A stretch of DNA of 64,000 nt from Athripsodes cinereus (taxonomy: Eukaryota > Arthropoda > Insecta > Trichoptera > Leptoceridae), in contig OX388309.1 of NCBI GenBank assembly GCA_947579605.1, positions 20,217,071 through 20,281,070 of the forward strand. The letters run 5' to 3'. The notes under the pieces were generated by a model. The model made no database searches. It was not told the DNA's origin and was given only the letters and a program-made list of their open reading frames with translations. Shown piece by piece: positions 23,104-35,300 of the stretch (its first letter is position 1; every line of letters begins with the position of its first letter). The translations under genes and the position numbers were made by a program.

Positions 23104-25041
23104 ATGACTTCGAGAGGTTTAGAGCCGTTTTGTCACAAGACAATGAGTTGGCCTTCTTACAGGACAAGGTGGGAGAACGCATTATTATTAAATGATGAAA
23201 GTTGGACTGATGTGAAGAAGCGTGCTTTCTTCATAACATCGTTGTCCCAAGGCAGTTTCAGGCTACTGTCTGATCTGTGTTTTCCAGCTTCTGTGGAAAA
23301 ACAGTCTTATAAAGAGTTGATTCAGTTATTTAATGGTTATTTTAAAGAGGAAAAAAGTGTATTTGAATCGCGTGAAATTTTTTTCAAGGCTACTCAAGGT
23401 CATTCGGAAAATGTTAAAGATTTTGCCTTAAGATTAAGAGAATTAAGTATAAATTGTGAGTTTGGTACTAGATTAGAAAGTAATATAAAAGATTTGTTTA
23501 TAATCGGAATTAGAAATAAAGAGATTAAACAGCAGTTATTCTTGAAATGTGATAAAGATAGGGTATCTTTGAACGAAGCAGTTGCTTTGGCTTCTAGTTA
23601 TGAGCACATACTAGAGAGAAAAATAGAAAAAGAGGAAGAAAATTTTGAAGAAATTAGCCAGATTTCCAGGCGAAACAATAATAGTTTCAGTAGTTCAAGT
23701 AGTACAGATACAGATTATAAGAAAAATAATCGACCGTCAAAATTTTCAAGGTTAAATTCAAATGTAAATACGAGTAGGTATAAGCATAATAAAAATGTTT
23801 CATGTTTTATTTGTAAGGGAAATCACTATAAAAGTGAATGTAAATTTAATGGAGAATTTTTTTGTAGAAAGTGTAGATCTAAAGGGCATTTGAGTGAAAA
23901 TTGTTATAAGATACAAGGTATTTATAATTCGCAAGACACCGAAAACGATTTTATAAAATTAAATGTAAGAATTGAGAATAAAAATGTTGAATGTATTTTA
24001 GATTCGGGAGCGAATATTAGCTGTATATCTATTCAAAAATTGCAAGAAATATTCAACGAAAATAATATAATAGAGAAGTGTGGTGAAATTGATTTATCTA
24101 CGTATAGCGGGCACAGTTTGAATGTGTTAGGTATTAAACATTGTAAAATAAATCATAATGGAATGGAAAAAAATATTAAATTTGTTGTAACAGAGAGCGG
24201 GAATAAAATAATATTGGGTACAGATTTTATGCGTAGGTATAATATAGGGTACAAAGTACATAGCACGGAAGGCAGTGAATTAAACAATATTGTTGCATGT
24301 AAGCCCATTGAAAATATTCCGAATTTCAGTGCGAACGCATCGCTTGCGTGTAATGTGAAACAACAAAAATTAGATTTTGTAAATAAAAATAATAGTTTTA
24401 ATTCGAAATTAATTTTAGAGAGAAGTAAAAGTGATTATACATTGGAAAAAGTTGTTAAATATGTGGGAAAAAATAATTGGCCGTGCAAAAGACAGTTAAA
24501 TGAATCTATTGCGAAGTTGTTTAATGTGAAGGAACATTTGACTGTGTACAAGGATTATTTATTCTACGGAGATAGAATTGTTATTCCGGAATCAGTTAAA
24601 GGTATTGTGATAAATTATTTGTGTAAAAATTATTCAGTTATTGGGAAAATGAAATCATTTGTTAGAAGTTATTTTTATTGGGTTAATTTTAATATAGACA
24701 TTGAGAATATAGTTAAGAATTTAGTGAAAAAGCGGAATAACAATGGATGTAAATGTTTAAATAGGTATAGATATGAGAAAAGGTATGTAAATATGGAAAC
24801 TTGTAAAGATAGTTCCAGGGGTTCGAAGTTTGTCTCGGGGAGTAAAAAGGAATTTAATTTGGGTACATCAGTACTTGTCAAAGATCTCAGAAGTGAAAAG
24901 ATGGTTTTAGGTAAAATTGAAAAGGTATTAGGCAATACAACTTTTCTTATTAGAATCAAAGGTACTGGTCAGCTCTGGAAGAGACATATGGATCGGATAG
25001 ATGTGAGATCTGTGCATTGGGATGACAGTCCCTCTGATTAA
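23104..25041 (+). CDS. Gypsy Gag-protease ORF fused to an integrase tail (RT/RNase H/IN core missing)
   Basis: One open frame of 645 codons. Residues 1-170 are a Ty3/gypsy Gag (FESREIFFKATQGHSENVKD, LRLRELSINCEFG). Two CCHC knuckles follow (CFICKGNHYKSEC near 234, CRKCRSKGHLSENC near 254). An aspartic protease is next (ECILDSGANISC, Asp near 300; ILGTDFMRRYNI near 370). Then comes a decayed integrase N-terminal zinc domain (about 490-545) that has lost its two His, joined directly to an integrase C-terminal segment (VLVKDLRS through QLWKRHMDRI). Reverse transcriptase, RNase H and the DDE core are absent. The whole ORF is open and the LTRs are identical, so the deletion derivative probably transposed as such with enzymes supplied in trans. 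Confidence 0.9.
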   Translation: MTSRGLEPFCHKTMSWPSYRTRWENALLLNDESWTDVKKRAFFITSLSQGSFRLLSDLCFPASVEKQSYKELIQLFNGYFKEEKSVFESREIFFKATQGHSENVKDFALRLRELSINCEFGTRLESNIKDLFIIGIRNKEIKQQLFLKCDKDRVSLNEAVALASSYEHILERKIEKEEENFEEISQISRRNNNSFSSSSSTDTDYKKNNRPSKFSRLNSNVNTSRYKHNKNVSCFICKGNHYKSECKFNGEFFCRKCRSKGHLSENCYKIQGIYNSQDTENDFIKLNVRIENKNVECILDSGANISCISIQKLQEIFNENNIIEKCGEIDLSTYSGHSLNVLGIKHCKINHNGMEKNIKFVVTESGNKIILGTDFMRRYNIGYKVHSTEGSELNNIVACKPIENIPNFSANASLACNVKQQKLDFVNKNNSFNSKLILERSKSDYTLEKVVKYVGKNNWPCKRQLNESIAKLFNVKEHLTVYKDYLFYGDRIVIPESVKGIVINYLCKNYSVIGKMKSFVRSYFYWVNFNIDIENIVKNLVKKRNNNGCKCLNRYRYEKRYVNMETCKDSSRGSKFVSGSKKEFNLGTSVLVKDLRSEKMVLGKIEKVLGNTTFLIRIKGTGQLWKRHMDRIDVRSVHWDDSPSD

Positions 25042-25325
25042 TAGTAGGAGTTTAGGTCCCCTCCCCCTGTTTGAAGGCAAAGCTCTCACCGGTTCTGAAT
25101 TTTTCAGGTCAGATTGGAGGCCATTGGCGGGGACAGCTGAGACCCAGGACTTGGGCTGGTGGAAGGCTTCATCTGGTGGCCCTGGACAGAAGGAAGAACA
25201 TGTCTGCGTGTATTTGTAATGTTTTGTTTTATATGTATAGAGTCTTGAAATACGTAGAGAACACAGTCACTCGCATTTAATTGTATAGATTGAATTATGT
25301 AGAATAGGAAGATTTTCAAGATTGT

Positions 25326-25335
25326 GAGGGGAGAG
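25326..25335 (+). other. Polypurine tract
   Basis: gaggggagag lies immediately before the 3' LTR, where plus-strand DNA priming occurs in LTR elements. Confidence 0.75.
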
Positions 25336-25632
25336 TGTAGTGTATGAACTTTGTACACTGCACCTGTACATTGACCTTTGGACTTGTTTACAAGCTAAGC
25401 AAAGATAATGACTGAGTAGCAATACGCTACTGCCTATATAGGTTAGCCACCTATAGAGAATGACGCTCATTAATTGATAGAACCTTGACTTGCACTGTTA
25501 GGCTGCGTGTTTTGACAAATTGTGTTCGACAAATTATAATAGGAATTATTTATTGAATATATTGTGTAAATATAAAAATACGTGTCGTTATTCAAAAAGA
25601 ACCTAATATTGTTATACTTGACCCAGTATACA
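25336..25632 (+). repeat. 3' LTR of gypsy-type element
   Basis: Same sequence as the 5' LTR. The element as a whole spans 22332 to about 25632. Confidence 0.9.
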
Positions 25633-26352
25633 ATAACCATTTTTAACTAGAAAACTAACCGTAAACTAAACCGTTATGTAGACATTCTTGACACTCCCTT
25701 TGAAGCATCCATCTTCTTAATTTTATCTTTGTTCTTGATAATAGTGCAGATCGTTGATGTTGACCGATAGCATGTGCGCGCTAGATATGCCACGCTCACA
25801 CCTTGATTTTATGCATTTCAACAGTTATTTTTTTCTCTTCTGGCCTTCTTGTGTTTCTTTCTACGGGGACAATTTTGAACGGATTATAATACTTTGCACA
25901 TAAAAAAATTACTAATGATATCAATATAAATTTTGGAAGAATGGGTGATCACATGCGAAACCAAGGCGTTAACGGATCGAGTGCTAAACACAGACCGTTG
26001 TACTAAAGCGGAAGTCCCAGCTAATAAGGTCACAAGTGAATGTCGTGAAAAAGGGACTTACCCTTTCTCTGTAACTCGTTATGCGAAACATCGCTCGTTA
26101 TGGGAGCAAATTTTTCACATTTTTTTTGCTCGTTATGCGAATTACTCGTTATGAGAGGTGCTCGTTATGAGAGGTTCCACTGTATTAATTTTGATAGAAA
26201 ATGAAGTTATGATTGTATAGCTCATAATAATAATTATATCTCAATGATAGTGATATTTTATTGTGTTCCATGATATAAATTATATGTACCTAACGTGTTT
26301 CAGGTTATAAGTCGTGTTTGTGATTTCACAGATTACATTAAATTTATTAACA

Positions 26353-29300
26353 ATGGTCAGTTCTGCAATGGTAAGTTATAATTACTATATAGTTAGTAAA
26401 TACACTGATAATTTATTAAATCTTTATGCAAAATGATGATTCTTCACTCAACGCAAAGTGGACATAATTTTATGCTGCACAAACCAGCTATACTCATAGT
26501 TCAAATTGTTGTATTTTAATAATTTTAATTGATGTGAAAGTTGGAGAATATATTAACTCCAAATATTCAAGTTAAGTTATTTTCTCATATTTCTGTTTTT
26601 GCAGAATATTAATTTTAAACATAGTAGTGTATAAGCTGTGTCCCATCGACATTAGTAAAAATGGTTATTATACAAGGTTCATTGTATATTCAAAATGTTT
26701 TAGACATCAATATTATTTTATAGTACTTGTTTTACAGAAAGAAAAAGTCATAGATATCTACAAAGCAATTGCACAAGTGCCAACACTAGTTAGTGCTAGA
26801 GTATTGAACAAAGGAAGTGTCGTTAATTCTGTGTGGTCACAGAGAAATTTGGAGCGATCCAAAATAACGAAGATATGTCGAACTCACCATATTTCTGGCA
26901 ACTTTGAGACCATTGTTAATACCCCATTTTCCAGTGATATAACTCACGAGTAAGTTTTCATAATCCATAGCAAATTATCTTATCGCATAATTAATAAATG
27001 TGTATGAATTTGTTGAATTTAAGAATAACATATATTGATTATAAATGTATTTGTAGAGTTATTTCCTCAGTTTCTCCCCAAGAAACATATCGCGCTGTGG
27101 TTGTCAAAGATGCAAGTGATACTAAGAAACAATTCCTTGAAATATGGAAGTCTGAGTATATGGAAAAATGTATTGACTTAACTGCCTTAGATATACATGG
27201 TGATGTTTATGCTGATTGTGAGTACAAACAATGAATTGATAATATAATTTAATGTTGCTCTTCTCCTATTACTTAATTTTTAATTGTTTTTGTAATATCT
27301 TTTGTGTACTTCTCTATTATTATCGCTATCTTATCTTTTCACTGTGTCAGTGTTTAGGTAGTAGAATTCCATAATGAAATTAAAAACAAATGTTTTTTTC
27401 CACTATAAAGATTTTAATTGAGAGAGATGTCTTTCATCTTTTAATAATAATATAATAAAGACAATTTGTATTTGGTACTGTTTAATTATCCATGGCCATC
27501 TTAAGGGCCTTTTCATGAAAAGCACTATTTTCAGCCTACCCCTGAATGTTGCAGTGGGTTGGTTTTGTCTTAAATCCGCTGGTAATCGGTTCCAGGCAGT
27601 TGGCCCCGCAACGCTAAAACTCCTCTCTGCGAATTTAGAAGTGTTTGCCTTGTTGGGTTCTACAAGTCTGTTGACAGCGGTGGAAGCTGATCGTAGTGGT
27701 CACCTCAGAGTTTCATCAACAAAACATAACTCTGTGAGGCATAGAGGTGCTGTGCCGTTCAAGGCCTTGTGGACCGTGGGGCACAGTTTGAACTCCACTT
27801 TCTCCGGGACTCTCAGCCAGTGTAGCTCCTTAAGTAGTGGTGTGATGTGACAGCACTTATTCTCTATGTAAATGGTCCTGGCATCTGCATTAAAGGCCAT
27901 TTGGAGACGGTGTAGAAGGATCTGGGGCAGTCCTGTATATATAATGTTGCAGTAGTCTAGACGAGAGACAACGAAGGCGGCGACTAGACTCTTAACTGCG
28001 TCTACAGATAGATGTCGTGATACTATGTGCAGTCGGCAAATATAGAAGAAAGCTGTGCTCACTGTCTTTGACACTTAAGTCTCTATAGAGATTGCTCCAT
28101 CCAGTAGGACACCGAGAACAGATATGGTGCGTGATAGTGTTATGTCAGTGCCGGGGACAGAATTTGGTTTGGTGTCTTAAGAGACGTTTCTGTCCAGGAG
28201 AGGCGACCCACATAAATTTCATCTTAGTTGGATTCAATTTTAGATGTAAATCTTGGAGGATTGACAATGTCCTTGAATCCCATTTGGGTAAAAGTCCAGT
28301 TAAGGTGAACGCATCTAAATTAACTTCATGTATTTTCTACTTATGTTCACGTATAAAAAATTTAGTATATGTGACATGTCAAACGCATACTAAAAATGGA
28401 AATGATTAATTTTGTGCTTAAAAAAAACAAAATAGGCATAATAATTAGCAAGGACCTTGAGTGGGACCAGCATATAATTAGTGTTAGTAAAAGGGCCAAT
28501 AGTCTAACTTATCTTATAAGAAAATCTTTTAGTCACATTCCACAGCAGCTGTTGGTCAAGATATATAAGACATATGTGCGACCTGTCCTGGAGTATGGTT
28601 TTCAGATATGGTGTCCTTATTTTGAAAAGGATGTACTGATGCTGGAGAGAGTGCAGAGGCGTTTTACCAAGATGGGATCGGGGCTCAAAAACATGACATA
28701 CGAGGATCGCCTAGAGAGACTGGGTCTCACAACTCTTAGGGAAAGGTGATTGAGAGGTGATCTGATTGATGTCTATAAGATATTTAACAACCATGGTGAC
28801 TGTCCAGAGCTGAAGAACATGTTCCACAGAAGCCAGAATGAACACTTGCAAGGACACAGCCTGAACCTGGTAAAGGATAGATTCACTCCCTCGAAGACAT
28901 TACCTCGTAAACCGAGTTGTGGGTGAGTGGAATAGGTTGCCTGCTGCTTTGGTCGTTGCAAGGAACACTAATTTGTTCAAAAATGGGCTTGACAGTATAG
29001 AGTGACATTCATAGTGTGGATATCAAGCACATCAGCTCTAGCTGCCTGCTTGATAGCTTCTAGTAATAATAATAATAAAATTCCACCAAATTCTTATTCT
29101 CCTGGTAAAATACTACATGTCTACATAAAAATATGTAATTTGAAACAAGTGTTTCTTTCTACTATAGATTATTGATTCCGAGAGAGACGTCGAAAGACAT
29201 CTATAGTAGAAAGAAACACTTGTTTCAAATTACATAATTATGGTATTCTACTAGGTGTGCACTGACACAAGTAATACATAAAAATAATTGACTTTAAGAT

Positions 29301-32300
29301 ATGTTCATCTAATCTGTATAAATTCCCCCATTTATCTATCTATCACAGGAGAAACATAAAGTTTACAGTCAAGAATTGCAGTTTTATAGAGAAATAAAAA
29401 GGAAAAATTCTAATTCTTCTCCTTTTTGTGTCATATCACGTGAGGGATGTTCCTATTCTGGACGGTTGGAAACGGCTTCTCAGTGTCCCTTATTGCTGTC
29501 CACTCGTGTGTATTATGTATCTAGAAGATCCACTTTCCAAAATCCTATTTCATTCTGGGATATCACAACTCAGCCACATCACAACAAAAATTATAGTTCT
29601 TGTTACTAAATTCAGTTGCAAAATAATATACTTTAGTATACTTTGACAAGTTTATAATAATAGCGTGATAGGTTTTATAATAATCCACCAAATTCTTATT
29701 CTCCTGGTAAAATACTACATGTCTACATAAAAATATGTAATTTGAAACAAGTGTTTCTTTCTACTATAGATTATTGATTCCGAGAGAGACGTCGAAAGAC
29801 ATCTATAGTAGAAAGAAACACTTGTTTCAAATTACATAATTATGGTATTCTACTAGGTGTGCACTGACACAAGTAATACATAAAAATAATTGACTTTAAG
29901 ATATGTTCATCTAATCTGTATAAATTCCCCCATTTATCTATCTATCACAGGAGAAACATAAAGTTTACAGTCAAGAATTGCAGTTTTATAGAGAAATAAA
30001 AAGGAAAAATTCTAATTCTTCTCCTTTTTGTGTCATATCACGTGAGGGATGTTCCTATTCTGGACGGTTGGAAACGGCTTCTCAGTGTCCCTTATTGCTG
30101 TCCACTCGTGTGTATTATGTATCTAGAAGATCCACTTTCCAAAATCCTATTTCATTCTGGGATATCACAACTCAGCCACATCACAACAAAAATTATAGTT
30201 CTTGTTACTAAATTCAGTTGCAAAATAATATACTTTAGTATACTTTGACAAGTTTATAATAATAGCGTGATAGGTTTTATAATAAGTACATTGAAGAAAT
30301 CAAATCAAGTGGCAAAAATCTGTGATGATTGAACTCTAAATGTGTTGTGTTATACCTACCTATATTTAGTATTATTCTTGTATTGTTTTACTTAACTAAT
30401 CAAAGTAATTAATATACTGGTAATTAATAAATATATCTGATGTATGATTATCCTTTGTCATGTGTTATCTCTGATTTCTATTATTTAATAAATTGTAATT
30501 TGTGGATTATTGTAGTGTCACTTCTATATAAAATTATAAACTGAGAAGATTGGCATGCAATTTATAATAATAATAAACCTTTAGAAGCCAGAATAGACAA
30601 AAATAATTAGCAATTTTAATTTTATATAAACTAATAAATAATTAGAATAAAAAATAAATTAAACTAATAAATAATTAGCAATTTTAATACTATATAAACA
30701 ATACCAGTATTCTGTTAAATGGTAGACTTGTTGTGAGAGCAACGTTTTACTGCCAACCATTTAAAAATGAGAAAAAGAAAAATGGCTAATATAGTATAAG
30801 TAAAAAATATAAAATAAAATAATAGTGAACAACATACAAAGTGAGAAAGTTACTGTATAGTGTCGAAACATTAGCCAACACCCACTACTTCTGCCATTTT
30901 CTTATGGGGAAAGGGGATATAACGCTCTTTTATTGTTGTTAATATTAATTATATATCTTGTTTTGCATTGTTTTATATCTGCTTCGTTTCATACTAGGTA
31001 CAGTATATGTATAATGTAAATTTTACACATATAAATTTTCAGCCGAATTTGGTTCACTAAAATGGAACAAGGAAGAAACAGAATTACTTTATATTGCTGA
31101 AAGAAAACTTCTTAAGTCTGAGCCGTTTATAAAGAGAAAGGCTTCCAAAACCAAAGTTGGTGTTGAAAAAGCGGAAGAAGAAACACCTAGTAAGGTATGG
31201 AATATATCTATGTATAAACGTAGGCAACTCTGATAACTCTGTTGTGTATATAAACCTATGCAGAATTAGTGTTTGTTGTAAATCTTTTTGAAATTTATTT
31301 GTTGGAAACTTTGTAGAAGCTGGTGAGGTGGACACCATTGGAATATTTGATGTGGTCCCTTGAATAATTTCTGACAAGTTTTTCTTAAAGTTCTGTTACC
31401 AATCTATTTCACCTTCATAACACAAACTATTGCATAGTGTGAGCGAGTTAATATGCAAAATCTGAATTCATCTTTCATTTTAGAATGTCTGTTGTGTGCA
31501 CTGCTTAAATTAATAAATCTCAATTACTTGTTGTGTAAACTTTCATTTCACATTTGTTAATGAATTATTTTATAATTTTGTTTTTAGAATAAATATGTAA
31601 TTGTAGGTTGTGATTTCCTGTGAATAAGTATTTGTATGATCATTGTATTGGTGTTGAAACAACATAACATCAAATAACCAATGGAAATATTCATCAAACA
31701 AGTAGGGAATCATATTGATCTCAGAATTGTTGTTACAGGGAGAAGAGTATATATATAGACAAGAATGGGGAGAGCAATTAGTCGGAAAACATCTCTCCGT
31801 GATTGTCAAGTTCAATCTAACCTTGGAACAATTTACAGTCATGGACGGTCTTCCAGAATATTGGTGTCCTGGTCAGGTAACAATAGCCACTTCAAATTAA
31901 TTTCATTGAATCATGTAATGTGTCATATATCTCTCTCAAGCATTTTGTGATGTCCTGTAGCATTATGTGAACATATTATTTTATAGGCGTCCTTGAGATC
32001 ATGTGATGAGTAAACGGCCATATATATTGTTTTGTATTTTTTTGAATACCAATGTAATATTTTTACATTACATACCATCACACCGCTTCCCTCGCGGGGT
32101 AGCGGGGTATGCAGAAAGGATCAAGCACCACTTCCTTCTATCCTTGCATATATTTTTCGCTTCCATCACTGTCATACAATTCCTCATTCATTTTCTCCTG
32201 TTCAATGTACTCAACACGTGGCCGTCCTATAGAATTTGCTATAGATGATCTTGCCATTTGATCCTCGGACGTCCACGTCTCCAAGCACCATTCCTCTCAG

Positions 32301-35300
32301 CCAAATATATCTTCTTGGTCATTCTGTCCTCATTATTCTTTCCACATGCCCAAACCATTGTAACTTATTTATTATCTTTGTTACACACACAATCTCTTAG
32401 ACTTTTACCACACATCCTTCTCAACAATCTCACATTCTACTGCATTTTTGCCACTTTCATCCTTCTTTAACCATGTCCAAGTCTCACTTGCACACATAAG
32501 TGTTTGCACTAAGATAGCAGCGTATACAAAAGCAAATAGCAGATACAAAAGGGATGTATTGAAAAGCTAAACAGACTACAAAGAATGGCCTGTTTATTAG
32601 TAACAGGAGCACTACATACAACTCCTACAGCTTCATTAGAAGCAATGCTCAATCTACCGCCGCTACACCTTTACTTAGAAAAGGTGGTAAAAGAGGGAAT
32701 AATAAGATTGACAATCGGAGAAGCACATAAAATAAGCATGCTCTCTGAATCAAAACTAAATATAGAAATAGAAAAAGATGATATAATTAGTTTACCAAAA
32801 GATAAAATGAAAAATATCTACCACTTTGCCAAACCATACAAAGTAGAAATCCAATCCAGATCAGATATCAAAGAAAATTGGTATCAGGAACCAAATGGTG
32901 CCTTGATTTGGTACACAGATGGATCTAAAAAGATAAACGGCACGGGCTCAGGTGTATATGGTATATCACCAAAAGCAAAAATATGTAAACACCTGGGCCA
33001 AAATGCAACTATCTTTCAAGCAGAAATAACTGCGATAACAATATGCGCCTATGAAAATATAAATAGGAGATACAGAAATAAAAAAATCTACATTTACTCA
33101 GACAGTCAAGCTGCACTTAAAGCACTAGACTCCTGTAAAGTAAACTCTGTTACAGTTCAAAACTTTATCAATGCATTGAACAAATTATCAATAGAAAATA
33201 ACAATAAAATTGTATTAAGATGGGTGCCAGGACACTCTAACTATGAGGGTAATGAAGAGGCGGATAAAATGGCCAACAAGGAGGCTGACATGCTGACCTA
33301 TGGACCAGAGCCTCACTGCCCCATCACAAATAGCACTTTAAAAACGGCACTCTATGGGAGAATGCAAGAAAAAGCTATTAATAACTGGTTAACAATACCA
33401 GGACAGAAACATGCGAAAACCCTGATTAAAGGTTTCTCATCAAAGAAAAGTAGAGACTTTCTCGAACTTAATAAAGAGAACCTAAGAATTCTCACCAGAG
33501 TACTAACGGGACACTGTAGACTCAATAAACACTTATGTATAATGAAACTAACAGACATGTATCTGTGCAGATTCTGCATGAATGAACATGAAACTCCTTT
33601 GCATCTACTCACAGAATGTGAACCTATAATGCAAACAAGAGCCAAAATAATTGGCTCACACTTTCCTGATCAAGAACAGATCAAAGGAACTAACCCACAC
33701 AAAATTTTGAATTTCTTTCAGGTTTTAGGTCTGTGGGAAGACATCTAAGGACTAAATCCCACAATGGACTACATCTAGAAGTCGAGGTGGGCAAGGTCTT
33801 TGGATGGAGAAAGAAAAAAAAAAAAAAAAAAGATAGCAGCGTCCACCAACCTTTTAGCTGTGGTAGATATGTTTCTATTTGCAGTGGTCAGATTACACCA
33901 TTTACCCTATTGAACTTTTCTCCTTTCAATACCGCTTTCACATTTCCCATCTCGTGAACAAACTTCCTAAGCACACACTTTCGTTAGCTTTTTTGCATTC
34001 ATTCTTAATCCATTGTTCGCACAATTTTTATATACACACGTTATCATTTGCTGTAGATCACTTTCACTTTCAGCCATCAATTCCAAATCATCGGAAAACA
34101 TTAACGCCCTTACATTCATCCCATTTATATCAACACCTACATTCATCTCTTTCAATGGACGAATACAATGGTCAATGGATAGGTTAAAAAGCTATGGCGA
34201 CATAACACACCCTTGTTTTACTCCTTTGATCAGTGCGAACCATTCCGAAAGGTTATTGTTCACTCTTACACAAGCAGAGCTTCCTGTATAGAGGGTTATT
34301 CCCGGAAATACCTTTTATTTTTATTTCCCGTTTCCCGGGAAAAATGCCGAACATTTCCCGGGAAAAAACACAATAGTCATGCAGATTGCCCTACCAATAC
34401 CGAAATGTTTGTTTAGTTAACTGTAGAATCGTAATTTTTCCGTAACGTGTCGTTCTAATAGTCTTAATAAATATAAAATTTCATAATCAACATATTATAA
34501 CGCACTTATCAAATCAGCATTCATCACTTTATAAATCAAAATGATAAGAATAAAATAAAAAAATAAAAAACATCGCTTAACAAAATTAATTGATTATTTA
34601 TTTTACTTAGAAAAATCATAAAATGCTGACATGTGTTTCTTTCGGCCTGATGGTGCAGTTACTCAATTTGATATTCAGACACATAGGTATACAAGTTTAA
34701 AAGGAATCCATAAATTAACCAATTTGCATTTTTTTTTTCTATGGTATTGTTGGACGTGGTTGAAAAAGGATGAAAGTGGAATAAATGCTGTGGAGATGCG
34801 TTCACTGAGAAGAATGGTTGGTAAAACGTTGCGAGATAGAGTGAAGAATGAGGATATTAGGAGAATGAGCGGATGTGTGAAGAGTGTTGTGGACAGAATG
34901 CGTGTAAACAAGTTGAGATGGTTTGGACATGTTGAGCGAATGCAAGATGAAAGGATGACGAAGAGGATGTATTTATCTGAAAGAAGGGGTGTGAGGAAGC
35001 GCGGACGTCCAAGAACCACGTGGCTTGATCACGTGGACCAAATTCTTAAGGACGGACGCGTGCTGAGTAAGAGAAATCGGCGTGCATGTATGAGAAACTG
35101 GATGAATGTAGAGGAAGCGAAAGAAGTATGTAAGGATAGATCTATATGGCGTTCCGTTCTCTCTGCCTACCCCTCCTGGGACATGGCGTGAGGGTATAGT
35201 ATAGTATAGTATAGGTATTGTTTTAATTCTTTATTAATGTAAAAACAATATAAGAAAAGAAAAAAAGTTTTCTATGAAACAGTCGAAATACTTATAATGT

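Larger units (their letters stand above)
22062..26182. mobile_element. pogo/Tigger-like DNA element split by a gypsy element
   Basis: Terminal inverted repeats cagtggaacctctcataacg (22062) and its complement ending at 26182 are flanked by TA (22060-22061, 26183-26184). Inside the right end the gctcgttatg motif repeats. Without the LTR element it would be about 0.8 kb with no transposase, so it is non-autonomous. Classification rests on the TIR sequence and TA target. Confidence 0.8.

Noticed and set aside
23104..25041. Domesticated host Gag gene
   Set aside because: Identical LTRs, PBS and PPT in place show a young mobile element; domestication is not needed.
29376..30211. Twin 77-codon frames as duplicated genes
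   Set aside because: They are two copies of one 602-bp tandem unit; no recognised domain, and alternative frames are equally open.
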